Shown here: one piece after another, positions 52,853 through 60,745 of the stretch
Layout of the letters: each line of letters starts with the position of its first letter
How positions within the stretch are numbered: position 1 is the stretch's first letter
Assembly: GCF_037646345.1 (NCBI RefSeq)
Contig: NZ_JBBEWR010000005.1
Span: 62,001 to 126,000 of the forward strand
Source of the DNA: Ascidiimonas aurantiaca
GTDB taxonomy: Bacteria; Bacteroidota; Bacteroidia; Flavobacteriales; Flavobacteriaceae
Direction: 5' to 3'
DNA: 64,000 bases
Notes under the pieces: model-generated
Told to the model about the DNA's origin: nothing
What the model saw: the letters and a program-made list of their open reading frames with translations, nothing else
Database searches by the model: none
Made by a program: the position numbers and the translations under genes

Positions 52853-52885
52853 ATAAAGAGGGGCTTTATCAGGTATGTAATCCGG

Positions 52886-53221
52886 TTACATACTCAATTT
52901 ATCATATTTATTCATCATTTGAACACCGTGTACCAGTGAAGCGCCGCTTCTTATTGCAGAGGCCACGTGTACTGCTTCCATCATTTCTTTTTTATCTATA
53001 CCTCGTTGCAGGCCGTCTTTGGTATAAGCATCAATACAATAAGGACATTGAACCACATGCGAAACGGCAAGAGCGATCAACGATTTTTCACGGGCAGATA
53101 AGGCACCTTCTTCAAAAACTTTTCCATAGTATTCAAAAAAGCGGTTGCCAAGTTCTTCGTTCCACTCGGTTATATTTCCAAATTTTTTAAGGTCTGCGGG
53201 ATCGTAATATGTTTTTTGCAT
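52886..53221 (-). CDS. AhpD-like carboxymuconolactone-decarboxylase-family protein of the arsenosugar cluster
   Basis: The 111-residue protein has the redox pair C59-x2-C62 in SHVVQCPYCIDAYT with H55 and an upstream Glu, as in AhpD-type peroxidase proteins. Small proteins of this kind recur with arsS/arsM. It is the first gene of the nine-gene operon. A role in thiol-peroxide protection or arsenic redox is inferred. Confidence 0.9.
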   Translation of the reverse strand: MQKTYYDPADLKKFGNITEWNEELGNRFFEYYGKVFEEGALSAREKSLIALAVSHVVQCPYCIDAYTKDGLQRGIDKKEMMEAVHVASAIRSGASLVHGVQMMNKYDKLSM

Positions 53222-53240
53222 AGTAAATTAATTAAAGGCC

Positions 53241-53248
53241 TAAATATA
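53241..53248 (-). promoter_or_regulatory. Candidate -7 element of the arsenosugar operon
   Basis: On the minus strand TATATTTA (7 of 8 to TANNTTTG) lies 19 nt before the first ATG. No ArsR gene or clear ArsR-type palindrome is visible next to it. Confidence 0.4.
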
Positions 53249-53478
53249 CTCAATCCGATACGAATACTTTTCAGTTTGACGTAGCTAAATAGCATACTTT
53301 ACACAAAGCCTTCTTTTTTTAACGATACATTAGTAAAACAGATTTTAGTAAATTGGTGATGAATATATAATTTACCCTTGTTTTTGTAGTAAATGTATTT
53401 ATGTTCAACCTATTTGTAAAATAGATCTAATCTGGTAATACATCTGTTTTCGGGTGTATTTATGGTTAAATACAACGT

Positions 53479-54966
53479 ATGTCAGATTCGAAAAAAACAA
53501 TAGTCAAGACTTACCGGGAAAAGTATCGGCCTCAATTTCATTTTTCACCTTTGGAAAAATGGATGAATGATCCTAACGGACTGGTATATCATCGTGGGGT
53601 ATATCATTTATTTTATCAATATTACCCTGAAGGCGTTGTATGGGGGCCCATGCATTGGGGGCATGCTGTGAGCAGAGATTTGATACATTGGGAACAGAAA
53701 GCCATAGCTCTGTATCCGGATGTACATGGATGGATATTTTCGGGCTGTGCCGTGGTTGACATACACAACTCTTCTGCATTGGGGACACTACAGAACCCAC
53801 CTCTGGTAGCCGTATTCACCTATCACAATGAAGAGCGTAAGAAAAAAGGATTTACCGATTATGAAACGCAGGGGATCGCGTATAGTGTGGATAATGGGGA
53901 AAGCTGGCAGAGCTACAAGCATAACCCCGTGCTTGCTAATAAGGAAAGTATCAAAGATTTCAGGGACCCTAAAGTTTTCTGGTATGAGAAAACACAGAAA
54001 TGGATCATGGTACTGGTGGCTGGAGACCATGCCCGTTTTTACAGCTCAGAAAACCTGATCACCTGGAACTATCTAAGTGCATTTGGTTATGAGCAGGGGG
54101 CGCATGGAGGTGTCTGGGAATGCCCTGATCTTTTTCCGTTACCGGTTTCTATAACCGGAGAAGAAAAATGGGTACTCCTTATAAGTATTAATTCCGGTGC
54201 GCCCAACGGAGGCTCGGGCACACAGTATTTTATTGGAGATTTTAACGGGGAGGTCTTCGTGTCGCCCCAAACAGAACCGCAGTGGCTGGATCATGGTACA
54301 GATAATTATGCTACCGTTACTTTTAACAATGTTCCTGACGAAAAACGCATTTGTATAGGCTGGATGAATAACTGGAACTATGCCGAAAAAGTACCCACCC
54401 ACCCGTGGAGAGGTGCCATGACACTCCCCAGAGAATTGTCTCTGCAAGAAATACGCGATACCTGGTTTTTATGCAGCTATCCGCTATCGGCTTTTGAAAA
54501 GCTTAAAGATACAGTGCATACCGTACGTAAGAAAGTGGAAATTGTAAAAGCTTGTGGTTTTGACGGATCTTTTAATCAATGTGAGGTACGGTTTCATACT
54601 ACTGGGCAGGATTTTGTAATAGAATTTTCCAATGCGGAAAACGACATTTTTTTCATAGAATGTAACCGAAGAGAAAAGCGATTTCATGTTAATAGAACAC
54701 AGGCGGGCCAAACCGGTTTTGCAGAAAGCTTTGCAGAGGGGCCTCATACCATGCCCATACCACTTTTACCGGAAGGGGCTATTGAGATACGGATTATTTT
54801 GGACTGGTCATCAATTGAGATATTTTTAAATAAAGGACAGTATGTAATGACTCAGCAGGTTTTCCCACGATCTTTTTTTACCAGGTTACAATTTAAAAAC
54901 CGGGATACAGCTCAGCCTTTGCAAATTATAAACCTGATGCATTATAAAGTGAAGTCTGTGCGGTAG
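53479..54966 (+). CDS. GH32 beta-fructosidase (invertase/levanase family)
   Basis: The 495-residue protein has all GH32 motifs: nucleophile D31 in KWMNDPNG, transition-state D163 in FRDP, and acid/base E214 in WECPDLFP. A C-terminal beta-sandwich completes it. There is no signal peptide from this start, so it may be cytoplasmic and act on sucrose or short fructans. It stands alone: no fructokinase, SusC/D or fructan transporter is adjacent. A strong hairpin follows the gene. Confidence 0.93.
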   Translation: MSDSKKTIVKTYREKYRPQFHFSPLEKWMNDPNGLVYHRGVYHLFYQYYPEGVVWGPMHWGHAVSRDLIHWEQKAIALYPDVHGWIFSGCAVVDIHNSSALGTLQNPPLVAVFTYHNEERKKKGFTDYETQGIAYSVDNGESWQSYKHNPVLANKESIKDFRDPKVFWYEKTQKWIMVLVAGDHARFYSSENLITWNYLSAFGYEQGAHGGVWECPDLFPLPVSITGEEKWVLLISINSGAPNGGSGTQYFIGDFNGEVFVSPQTEPQWLDHGTDNYATVTFNNVPDEKRICIGWMNNWNYAEKVPTHPWRGAMTLPRELSLQEIRDTWFLCSYPLSAFEKLKDTVHTVRKKVEIVKACGFDGSFNQCEVRFHTTGQDFVIEFSNAENDIFFIECNRREKRFHVNRTQAGQTGFAESFAEGPHTMPIPLLPEGAIEIRIILDWSSIEIFLNKGQYVMTQQVFPRSFFTRLQFKNRDTAQPLQIINLMHYKVKSVR

Positions 54967-55017
54967 GGTGGTAATTTTGGTTTTTTTAGGGTGAGACACA
55001 AATATGAAATAAAAAAA

Positions 55018-55042
55018 CCGCCTCATTAACCAAATGAGACGG
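55018..55042. terminator. Terminator between GH32 and tRNA-Phe
   Basis: The inverted repeat CCG-C-CTCATT / AATGAG-A-CGG (shifted by one mismatch) has a five-base loop, an A-run before it and a T-rich run after it. It can end transcription from the GH32 gene and, in reverse, from the tRNA gene. Confidence 0.8.
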
Positions 55043-55057
55043 CTTCTTTTCTTAACG

Positions 55058-55130
<73 letters not shown>

Positions 55131-55150
55131 AGTTGCTTTCAATAAGGCTG

Positions 55151-55181
55151 CAAATATAATTTCAAATTTAATATAACCAAA
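55151..55181 (-). promoter_or_regulatory. Promoter of tRNA-Phe, perfect Bacteroidota consensus
   Basis: On the minus strand TTTG (55178-55181) is separated by exactly 19 nt from TATATTTG (55151-55158), an exact match to TTTG-N19-TANNTTTG. The -7 box ends 20 nt before the first base of the tRNA. Confidence 0.85.
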
Positions 55182-55231
55182 AGAAATTTGAAAAAAATCG
55201 GTTTTGTAAATTTACAACTTTTAGTCAAATC

Positions 55232-55960
55232 ATGAATCTTGTTATTGATGTAGGGAATACATTTACCAAAATAGCAGTCTTTAGTGAAGGTCTGCCGGTA
55301 TTTGAACAACAAATCCACCCTGAGGCTCTTCGGGAAACTGTGGCTGTTATTTGTGAACGTTTTCCGGTGTCAGCCGGCATCCTGGCTTCGGTAGGAGTAC
55401 CGGTAACCCCTATGCCTGCTTGGAATGTTTCTTTGCAAAAAGTAATCGTGCTTAAAGCTGATACTCCGGTGCCTTTTACCAACAAGTATCATACACCACA
55501 TACTCTGGGGGTTGACCGTATAGCGCTGGCAGCAGCGGCCGTATCTACATATCCGGGAAAAAATGTACTGGTCATTGATGCAGGCACCTGCATTACTTAC
55601 GATTTTGTGAATCGGGAAGGCGAATACCTGGGAGGAGCCATTGCTCCGGGATTGCAAATGCGTTATAAATCATTACCTCAATTTACGGCTGGCCTGCCTT
55701 TGGTGGATCATCGTCTTATTCCGGAAGATTATATAGGTACTACTACGCAAAGTGCTATTTTATCAGGAGTGTATTTCGGACTGGTTAACGAAATTAATGG
55801 GGTAATTGCCGAATATTCAAAAAGATTTATAGATTTAACAGTTATTTTAACAGGCGGGGATATGCAAATTTTGTCTATAAAGTTAAAAAGTACCATATTT
55901 GCCAATCCTAAATTTTTATTAGAAGGTCTGAATTACATTTTAGAATACAATAAACACTAG
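55232..55960 (+). CDS. coaX: Type III pantothenate kinase
   Basis: The 242-residue ASKHA-fold kinase has the phosphate loop LVIDVGNTFTKIAVF at the N-terminus, then TLGVDRIALAAAA and LVIDAGTCITYDFV with its catalytic Asp. It phosphorylates pantothenate in coenzyme A synthesis and is insensitive to CoA feedback. It starts the rightward envelope block and is immediately followed by an outer-membrane protein gene. Confidence 0.95.
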   Translation: MNLVIDVGNTFTKIAVFSEGLPVFEQQIHPEALRETVAVICERFPVSAGILASVGVPVTPMPAWNVSLQKVIVLKADTPVPFTNKYHTPHTLGVDRIALAAAAVSTYPGKNVLVIDAGTCITYDFVNREGEYLGGAIAPGLQMRYKSLPQFTAGLPLVDHRLIPEDYIGTTTQSAILSGVYFGLVNEINGVIAEYSKRFIDLTVILTGGDMQILSIKLKSTIFANPKFLLEGLNYILEYNKH

Positions 55961-57223
55961 ATGATTAGAAAGTTTTTTATTGTGATGGCACTGGTTTTTT
56001 GCTCATCCGTAAAGGCACAACAAGGATCAGCTTCTCCATATTCTTTTTTTGGTATTGGTGAGTTGCGTTTCAGAGGAGTAGCAGAAAACCAAATGATGGG
56101 GGGAATAAGTGTTTATGCAGATAGTATAGGCCTTAATTTACGAAATCCGGCAACGTATGCCGGCCTTAAATATACAGCTTACTCCATTGGAACTTCGTAT
56201 GCCTCTTTTAATTTTACCTCAAATACCAGTTCTGAAAATACAGAAACGTATGCTTTTGATCATCTTGCACTGGGATTTCCGCTTAGTAAAAAAATGGGAA
56301 TGGGTTTTGGTATCGTACCTTTTACTTCTGTAGGATACAGACTTTCCTTTTTAAACGACACTCAGGAACCCAACGTGTTTGATCGTTTTTCAGGAGAAGG
56401 AGGTGTGAACCGTGTTTTCGTGTCTTTGGGTTATGCTATTACCAGGAACCTTCATTTTGGTATTACCGGTAACTATGATTTTGGCCGCATTGAAAACCGT
56501 GTGGTAAGGGCAACAGAGGGGGTGCAACTGGGAACCCGGGAGATCAACAGCTCTCAACTGCGGGGTTTTGATATAAACCTTTCCCTTAACTACCAAACAA
56601 AAATCAATGATAAGCTTACCGGGTATGCCACTTTTATATTTTCACCCGAGGCTGATCTCTCATCAGAGAACGAGCGAGAGTTTTCTACTGTTACCTTTCT
56701 GAGGGACCGCGAAGTGCCTAATGAAACCCAACAGGTAGATCTTGATGCCCTGGGATTAGCGAGAACAGACCTTACCTTACCTACGGCTGCCACTTTTGGG
56801 CTTGCCGTGGGAGAACGCAATAAATGGTTCTTTGGTGCTGAATATGAATTAAAAAAAACTAGTAACTTTGAAAATCCCTTTCTGGATATAGACCGGATAA
56901 ACTATGAAGATGCTACCCGGTTCTCTGCCGGAGGGTTTTTTGTGCCACAATTCAATTCTTTTTCAAGTTATTGGAAAAGAGTAACTTATAGGGCGGGAAT
57001 TCGTTATGAAGAGACGGGTATCCGCGTTAATAATTTGCCTGTAAATGACTTTGGCATTACTTTTGGATTAGGTTTACCCCTGGGACTTTCAAAAGTAAAT
57101 GTTGGTTTTGAGGTAGGACGAAGAGGGACCACTTCTGCCAACAGAGTTGAAGAAAATTATTTTAGAGTAAACCTGAGCCTGTCTTTAATAGACCGATGGT
57201 TTGAAAAAAACAAATATCAGTAA
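55961..57223 (+). CDS. Outer-membrane beta-barrel protein
   Basis: The 420-residue protein has a signal peptide (ending SVKAQQ), then repeated amphipathic beta-strands with Gly/aromatic turns (SPYSFFGIGELRFRG; RNPATYAGLKYTAYSIGTSYASF; GMGFGIVPFTSVGYRL) to a barrel-type C-terminus. It resembles the uncharacterised FadL/OMPP1-like proteins found downstream of coaX in Bacteroidota. It begins directly after the coaX stop. Cargo and function are unknown. Confidence 0.82.
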   Translation: MIRKFFIVMALVFCSSVKAQQGSASPYSFFGIGELRFRGVAENQMMGGISVYADSIGLNLRNPATYAGLKYTAYSIGTSYASFNFTSNTSSENTETYAFDHLALGFPLSKKMGMGFGIVPFTSVGYRLSFLNDTQEPNVFDRFSGEGGVNRVFVSLGYAITRNLHFGITGNYDFGRIENRVVRATEGVQLGTREINSSQLRGFDINLSLNYQTKINDKLTGYATFIFSPEADLSSENEREFSTVTFLRDREVPNETQQVDLDALGLARTDLTLPTAATFGLAVGERNKWFFGAEYELKKTSNFENPFLDIDRINYEDATRFSAGGFFVPQFNSFSSYWKRVTYRAGIRYEETGIRVNNLPVNDFGITFGLGLPLGLSKVNVGFEVGRRGTTSANRVEENYFRVNLSLSLIDRWFEKNKYQ

Positions 57224-57242
57224 CAACATAAAATTCAAAGAG

Positions 57243-58616
57243 ATGAAAAAGAAGTTAGTAATGTTTTTGTTCGGTTTGGGAGCCGCGACTGGCGTTGTTT
57301 TCAGTCAGGCCCAGAACCCGGAGTGTATGACTAATCTTTCTATCTTTTCTGAGCATGCAAAAGTAAAAAACTATGATGCAGCCCTTGAGCCTTGGAAAAT
57401 GGTGAAAGATAACTGTCCTGAACTACATGTGGCAACCTATGTGTACGGCGAACGCATATTAAAAGCCAAGATCGAAAAGGCAACAGGAGCCGATAAAGAT
57501 GCATTTATAGATATGCTTTTATCAGTATATGATGACGGCCATAAGTATTTCCCAAAGAAATTTAGCTTTGCCGATGCCGCTTCTGATAAGGCGATTTTAA
57601 TGTATGATGAAAAAATAGGAAGTGATGAAGACCTGTTTACTTTATTAGATGAGGCTTTTAAAAAAGATCGTTCTAATTTTCACAATCCCAAAGCATTGTA
57701 CCTGTACTTTTCTGTGTTGGTAGATCTTCATAATGCCGGTTCCAGAGATCTGCAACTGGTGTTCGATACCTACGATGAAGTAACAGAAAAGATTGATGAA
57801 GAAAAGAATAAGCTGGCTAATAATATAGATGCCCTGCTGGCTAAAGAAGAAGCGGGTACATTAAGTTCTAAAGAAACCAAAAGGCTTAAAAGAGATCGTA
57901 CCAATTCAGAATCTTATGAAAAAATAAGCGGTAGTATTGATGCCAAACTGGGGAATCTGGCAGATTGTGAAAAACTGATCCCGCTGTACCAGAAGAACTT
58001 TGAGACCAAGAAGGATGATGCCGTTTGGTTAAAGCGTGCAGCCGGAAGAATGGATGCAAAAGAATGTACTGATGACCCTCTGTTTGTACAACTGGTAGAA
58101 GCCCTCCACGCCCTTGATCCTTCGGCAGATTCGGCCTACTATCTGGGATTACTGAATGATAAAAATGGAAAAAGTTCGGAAGCAATTAAATATTACAATG
58201 AAGCTGTTGAGCTTCAGACCGATAAGTATAAAAAAGCCAAAATACTTTACAAAATTGCTACAAAACTTAAAAAGAGAGGTCAAAAAAGCAGTGCTTACGG
58301 GTATGCTAAAAAAGTATTACAAAACCAACCCTCCATGGGGGCTGCATACCTGCTAATTGCAAGTTTGTATGCAGATAGTGCCAATGAATGTGGTTCTACA
58401 CCTTTTGAGAAAAGGTCTATATATTGGAAAGCGGCAGAATATGCACGCAAAGCAGGCAAAGTAGATCCCTCCATTGCCGATAAAGCAAAAAGTGCCGCCA
58501 ATAGCTACAATCAAAGAGCACCCAGTAAGCAGGATATCTTTACTCAGGGTATGTCTGGTAAGGTAATTACCTTTTCATGCTGGGTAGGAGGAAGTGTTAC
58601 GGTTCCCACCCTGTAA
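57243..58616 (+). CDS. Exported tetratricopeptide-repeat protein
   Basis: From ATG 57243 the 457-residue protein has a signal peptide (ending VVFSQA). TPR-like helices follow (ECMTNLSIFSEHAKVKNYDA; YYLGLLNDKNGKSSEAIKYY; GAAYLLIASLYADSANECG) with a charged coiled-coil-like middle around residues 200-235. It likely scaffolds an envelope complex. An upstream in-frame start at 57201 overlaps the previous gene and was not used. Its stop overlaps the lptC start (TAATG). Confidence 0.85.
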   Translation: MKKKLVMFLFGLGAATGVVFSQAQNPECMTNLSIFSEHAKVKNYDAALEPWKMVKDNCPELHVATYVYGERILKAKIEKATGADKDAFIDMLLSVYDDGHKYFPKKFSFADAASDKAILMYDEKIGSDEDLFTLLDEAFKKDRSNFHNPKALYLYFSVLVDLHNAGSRDLQLVFDTYDEVTEKIDEEKNKLANNIDALLAKEEAGTLSSKETKRLKRDRTNSESYEKISGSIDAKLGNLADCEKLIPLYQKNFETKKDDAVWLKRAAGRMDAKECTDDPLFVQLVEALHALDPSADSAYYLGLLNDKNGKSSEAIKYYNEAVELQTDKYKKAKILYKIATKLKKRGQKSSAYGYAKKVLQNQPSMGAAYLLIASLYADSANECGSTPFEKRSIYWKAAEYARKAGKVDPSIADKAKSAANSYNQRAPSKQDIFTQGMSGKVITFSCWVGGSVTVPTL

Positions 58617-59179
58617 TGACACCTTTTTATAAACATATTTTTAGATACATTGTCACGGTTTTTACTGTGACAATGTTTTTTTCATGTGAAGGCAATATAA
58701 AAGACGTTAGAAACATTACGGCCAATAAAAAATTCCCCGAAGGGGTAGCCGAAGATTTTTTCCTGATCTATACAGATTCAGGTCGGGTAAAAGCAACCCT
58801 CACCAGCCCGTTAAATGAAAACTTTTCTAATCAGGTATTTCCTTATCAGGTATTTCCTAAAGGCTTAAAAGTGAATTTTTTTGATGAAGAAAATAACAAA
58901 AGCACCATTACGGCAGATTACGGGATTATTTATTCTCAAACAAATTTGATAGATTTACAGGGAAATGTGGTGTTGGAGACCCATGACGGGAAACGACTGG
59001 AAGCACCACAGATCTATTGGGATCAAGATAATCAGTGGATTTTTACCGAGAGTACTTTTGTTTTTACCAATCCCGAAGAGGGTAATATTATTAACGGAGA
59101 GGGTATAGATTTTAATAAGAACTTTAGTGTGGCCAATGCCCATAAAACATTTGGTGTCATAGCCATAGAAGACAAATAA
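58616..59179 (+). CDS. lptC: LPS-transport periplasmic protein LptC
   Basis: The 187-residue lipoprotein has its Cys in MFFSCEG. The beta-jellyroll repeats are typical of LptC (GRVKATLTSPLNENF; STITADYGIIYSQTNLIDLQGNVVLETHDGKRLEAPQIYWD). It passes LPS from the inner-membrane transporter to the periplasmic bridge. The start at 58616 overlaps the previous stop by 1 base; a longer frame from 58577 would run into the TPR gene. Confidence 0.9.
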   Translation: MTPFYKHIFRYIVTVFTVTMFFSCEGNIKDVRNITANKKFPEGVAEDFFLIYTDSGRVKATLTSPLNENFSNQVFPYQVFPKGLKVNFFDEENNKSTITADYGIIYSQTNLIDLQGNVVLETHDGKRLEAPQIYWDQDNQWIFTESTFVFTNPEEGNIINGEGIDFNKNFSVANAHKTFGVIAIEDK

Positions 59180-59187
59180 AACATAAC

Positions 59188-59382
59188 ATGAAATTTTTCA
59201 GGATTTTTGAGATTGTGTATCTTGTAATAGCCGTAATATCTGTAATAGAGGTAGTAAAAGGCTGGGAGCAGGATCGTAATCGTGCATATATCTTTCTGGC
59301 ATTTGCCGTTGTATCCATTTTTATGTTCTTTTTCAGACGGTACTACCGCAAAAAATTTGAGCGGCGTAAAAATCAGGAATAA
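59188..59382 (+). CDS. Small two-helix membrane protein between lptC and the CNNM gene
   Basis: The 64-residue protein has two hydrophobic segments (residues 4-22 and 33-48) and a very basic C-terminus (RRYYRKKFERRKNQE). It starts 8 bp after lptC and stops directly before the next ATG, so it is clearly part of the operon. Function is unknown. Confidence 0.8.
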   Translation: MKFFRIFEIVYLVIAVISVIEVVKGWEQDRNRAYIFLAFAVVSIFMFFFRRYYRKKFERRKNQE

Positions 59383-60657
59383 ATGGATCTTTCCATAGTT
59401 ATTATTGTAACGTCTCTGGTGCTATCTGCCTTTTTTTCCGGTATGGAGATCGCATACGTATCCTCCAACAAAATACATATTGAGCTGGAAAAGAAACAGC
59501 AGGATTGGCTGGCCAGAGTACTTACGCTCATAACTAAAAAGCCTTCTAAGTTTATCGCCACTATGCTGGTGGGTAACAATATTTCTCTGGTAGTTTATGG
59601 TTTTTATATGGGAGAGGCCATTATAGCCTGGTTGTTCCCTGAATACCAGTCATTCAGCCAGAAGCCTTTTCATGTTATTACCTGGCAAACAGTTATCTCA
59701 ACACTGCTTATACTGCTTACGGCAGAGTTTCTTCCCAAAGTGTTCTTTCAGATATATGCTAACACATTCCTCAAATTGTTTGCCGTTCCGGCATATTTTT
59801 TTTACTGGTTGTTCACACCCATTTCTGAATTTGTTATCTATGTGTCCGATTTTGTATTGAAGATCTTTTTTAAAAGCAAAGGCGATCGTATCCAATTGGC
59901 ATTTAGTAAAGTAGAGTTGGGAGATTATATTTCCGAACAAATGGAATCTGTAAACGATGAAGATGAAGTTGATACGGAAATACAAATATTCCAGAATGCC
60001 CTGGAGTTCTCTGAGGTAAAAGCTCGGGAAGTGATGGTTCCCAGAACAGAGATCATGGCCGTAGAATTACATGAAACCCCTGAAACGCTTACCGGATTGT
60101 TTACCAAGACCGGATATTCGAAAATACTGGTCTTTAAAGACACTATAGACGATATAATAGGGTATGTGCATTCTTTTGAATTGTTTAAAAAACCCAAAAC
60201 CATCAAAAGCATGTTAATGCCGGTAGAATTTGTGCCGGAGACTATGCTTATCAATGATGTTTTAAATGTTCTTATCAAAAAGCGAAAAAGTATTGCTGTA
60301 GTTCTGGATGAATACGGAGGCACATCGGGTATTATGACAGTAGAAGATATTGTGGAGGAACTTTTTGGAGAAATAGAAGACGAGCATGACTCTATTGAGC
60401 TTACCGATGAGCAGATAAGCGAGAGTGAATTTATATTTTCGGCAAGGCTCGAGGTTGATTACGTGAATGAAGAATATCGTCTGGATCTGCCCAAAAGTGA
60501 AAATTATGAGACCCTGGGTGGGCTCATTGTACATCAATTAGGAGAGATACCCGAAAAAGAAGAGGTCGTTACCGTAGGTGCTTATAAATTCACCGTAAAG
60601 GAGGTGAGTAACACTAAAATAGAAATACTGCATTTAAAAGTGTTGGACGACGCGTAA
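59383..60657 (+). CDS. CNNM/CorC-family transporter-associated protein (hemolysin family)
   Basis: The 424-residue protein has an N-terminal DUF21/CNNM membrane domain (about residues 1-190; SAFFSGMEIAYVSS). A CBS pair follows (VMVPRTEIMAVEL; VVLDEYGGTSGIMTVEDIVEELFGEI), then a C-terminal CorC/HlyC domain (YETLGGLIVHQLGEIP). Members affect Mg or Co export and membrane integrity. It is directly downstream of the 64-residue protein with no gap. Confidence 0.92.
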   Translation: MDLSIVIIVTSLVLSAFFSGMEIAYVSSNKIHIELEKKQQDWLARVLTLITKKPSKFIATMLVGNNISLVVYGFYMGEAIIAWLFPEYQSFSQKPFHVITWQTVISTLLILLTAEFLPKVFFQIYANTFLKLFAVPAYFFYWLFTPISEFVIYVSDFVLKIFFKSKGDRIQLAFSKVELGDYISEQMESVNDEDEVDTEIQIFQNALEFSEVKAREVMVPRTEIMAVELHETPETLTGLFTKTGYSKILVFKDTIDDIIGYVHSFELFKKPKTIKSMLMPVEFVPETMLINDVLNVLIKKRKSIAVVLDEYGGTSGIMTVEDIVEELFGEIEDEHDSIELTDEQISESEFIFSARLEVDYVNEEYRLDLPKSENYETLGGLIVHQLGEIPEKEEVVTVGAYKFTVKEVSNTKIEILHLKVLDDA

Positions 60658-60708
60658 AAAAAGCCTTAATTTAAACGCAAACAGGTTTTTATTGTTCCAA
60701 AAAAATGG

Positions 60709-60716
60709 TATTTTCG
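60709..60716 (+). promoter_or_regulatory. Candidate -7 element of the PpiD gene
   Basis: TATTTTCG (7 of 8 to TANNTTTG) lies 29 nt before ATG 60746. A run of T's sits about 20 nt upstream, not a clean TTTG. Confidence 0.35.
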
Positions 60717-60745
60717 CCAACTGAATTTTATAAAAGTAATGACAG

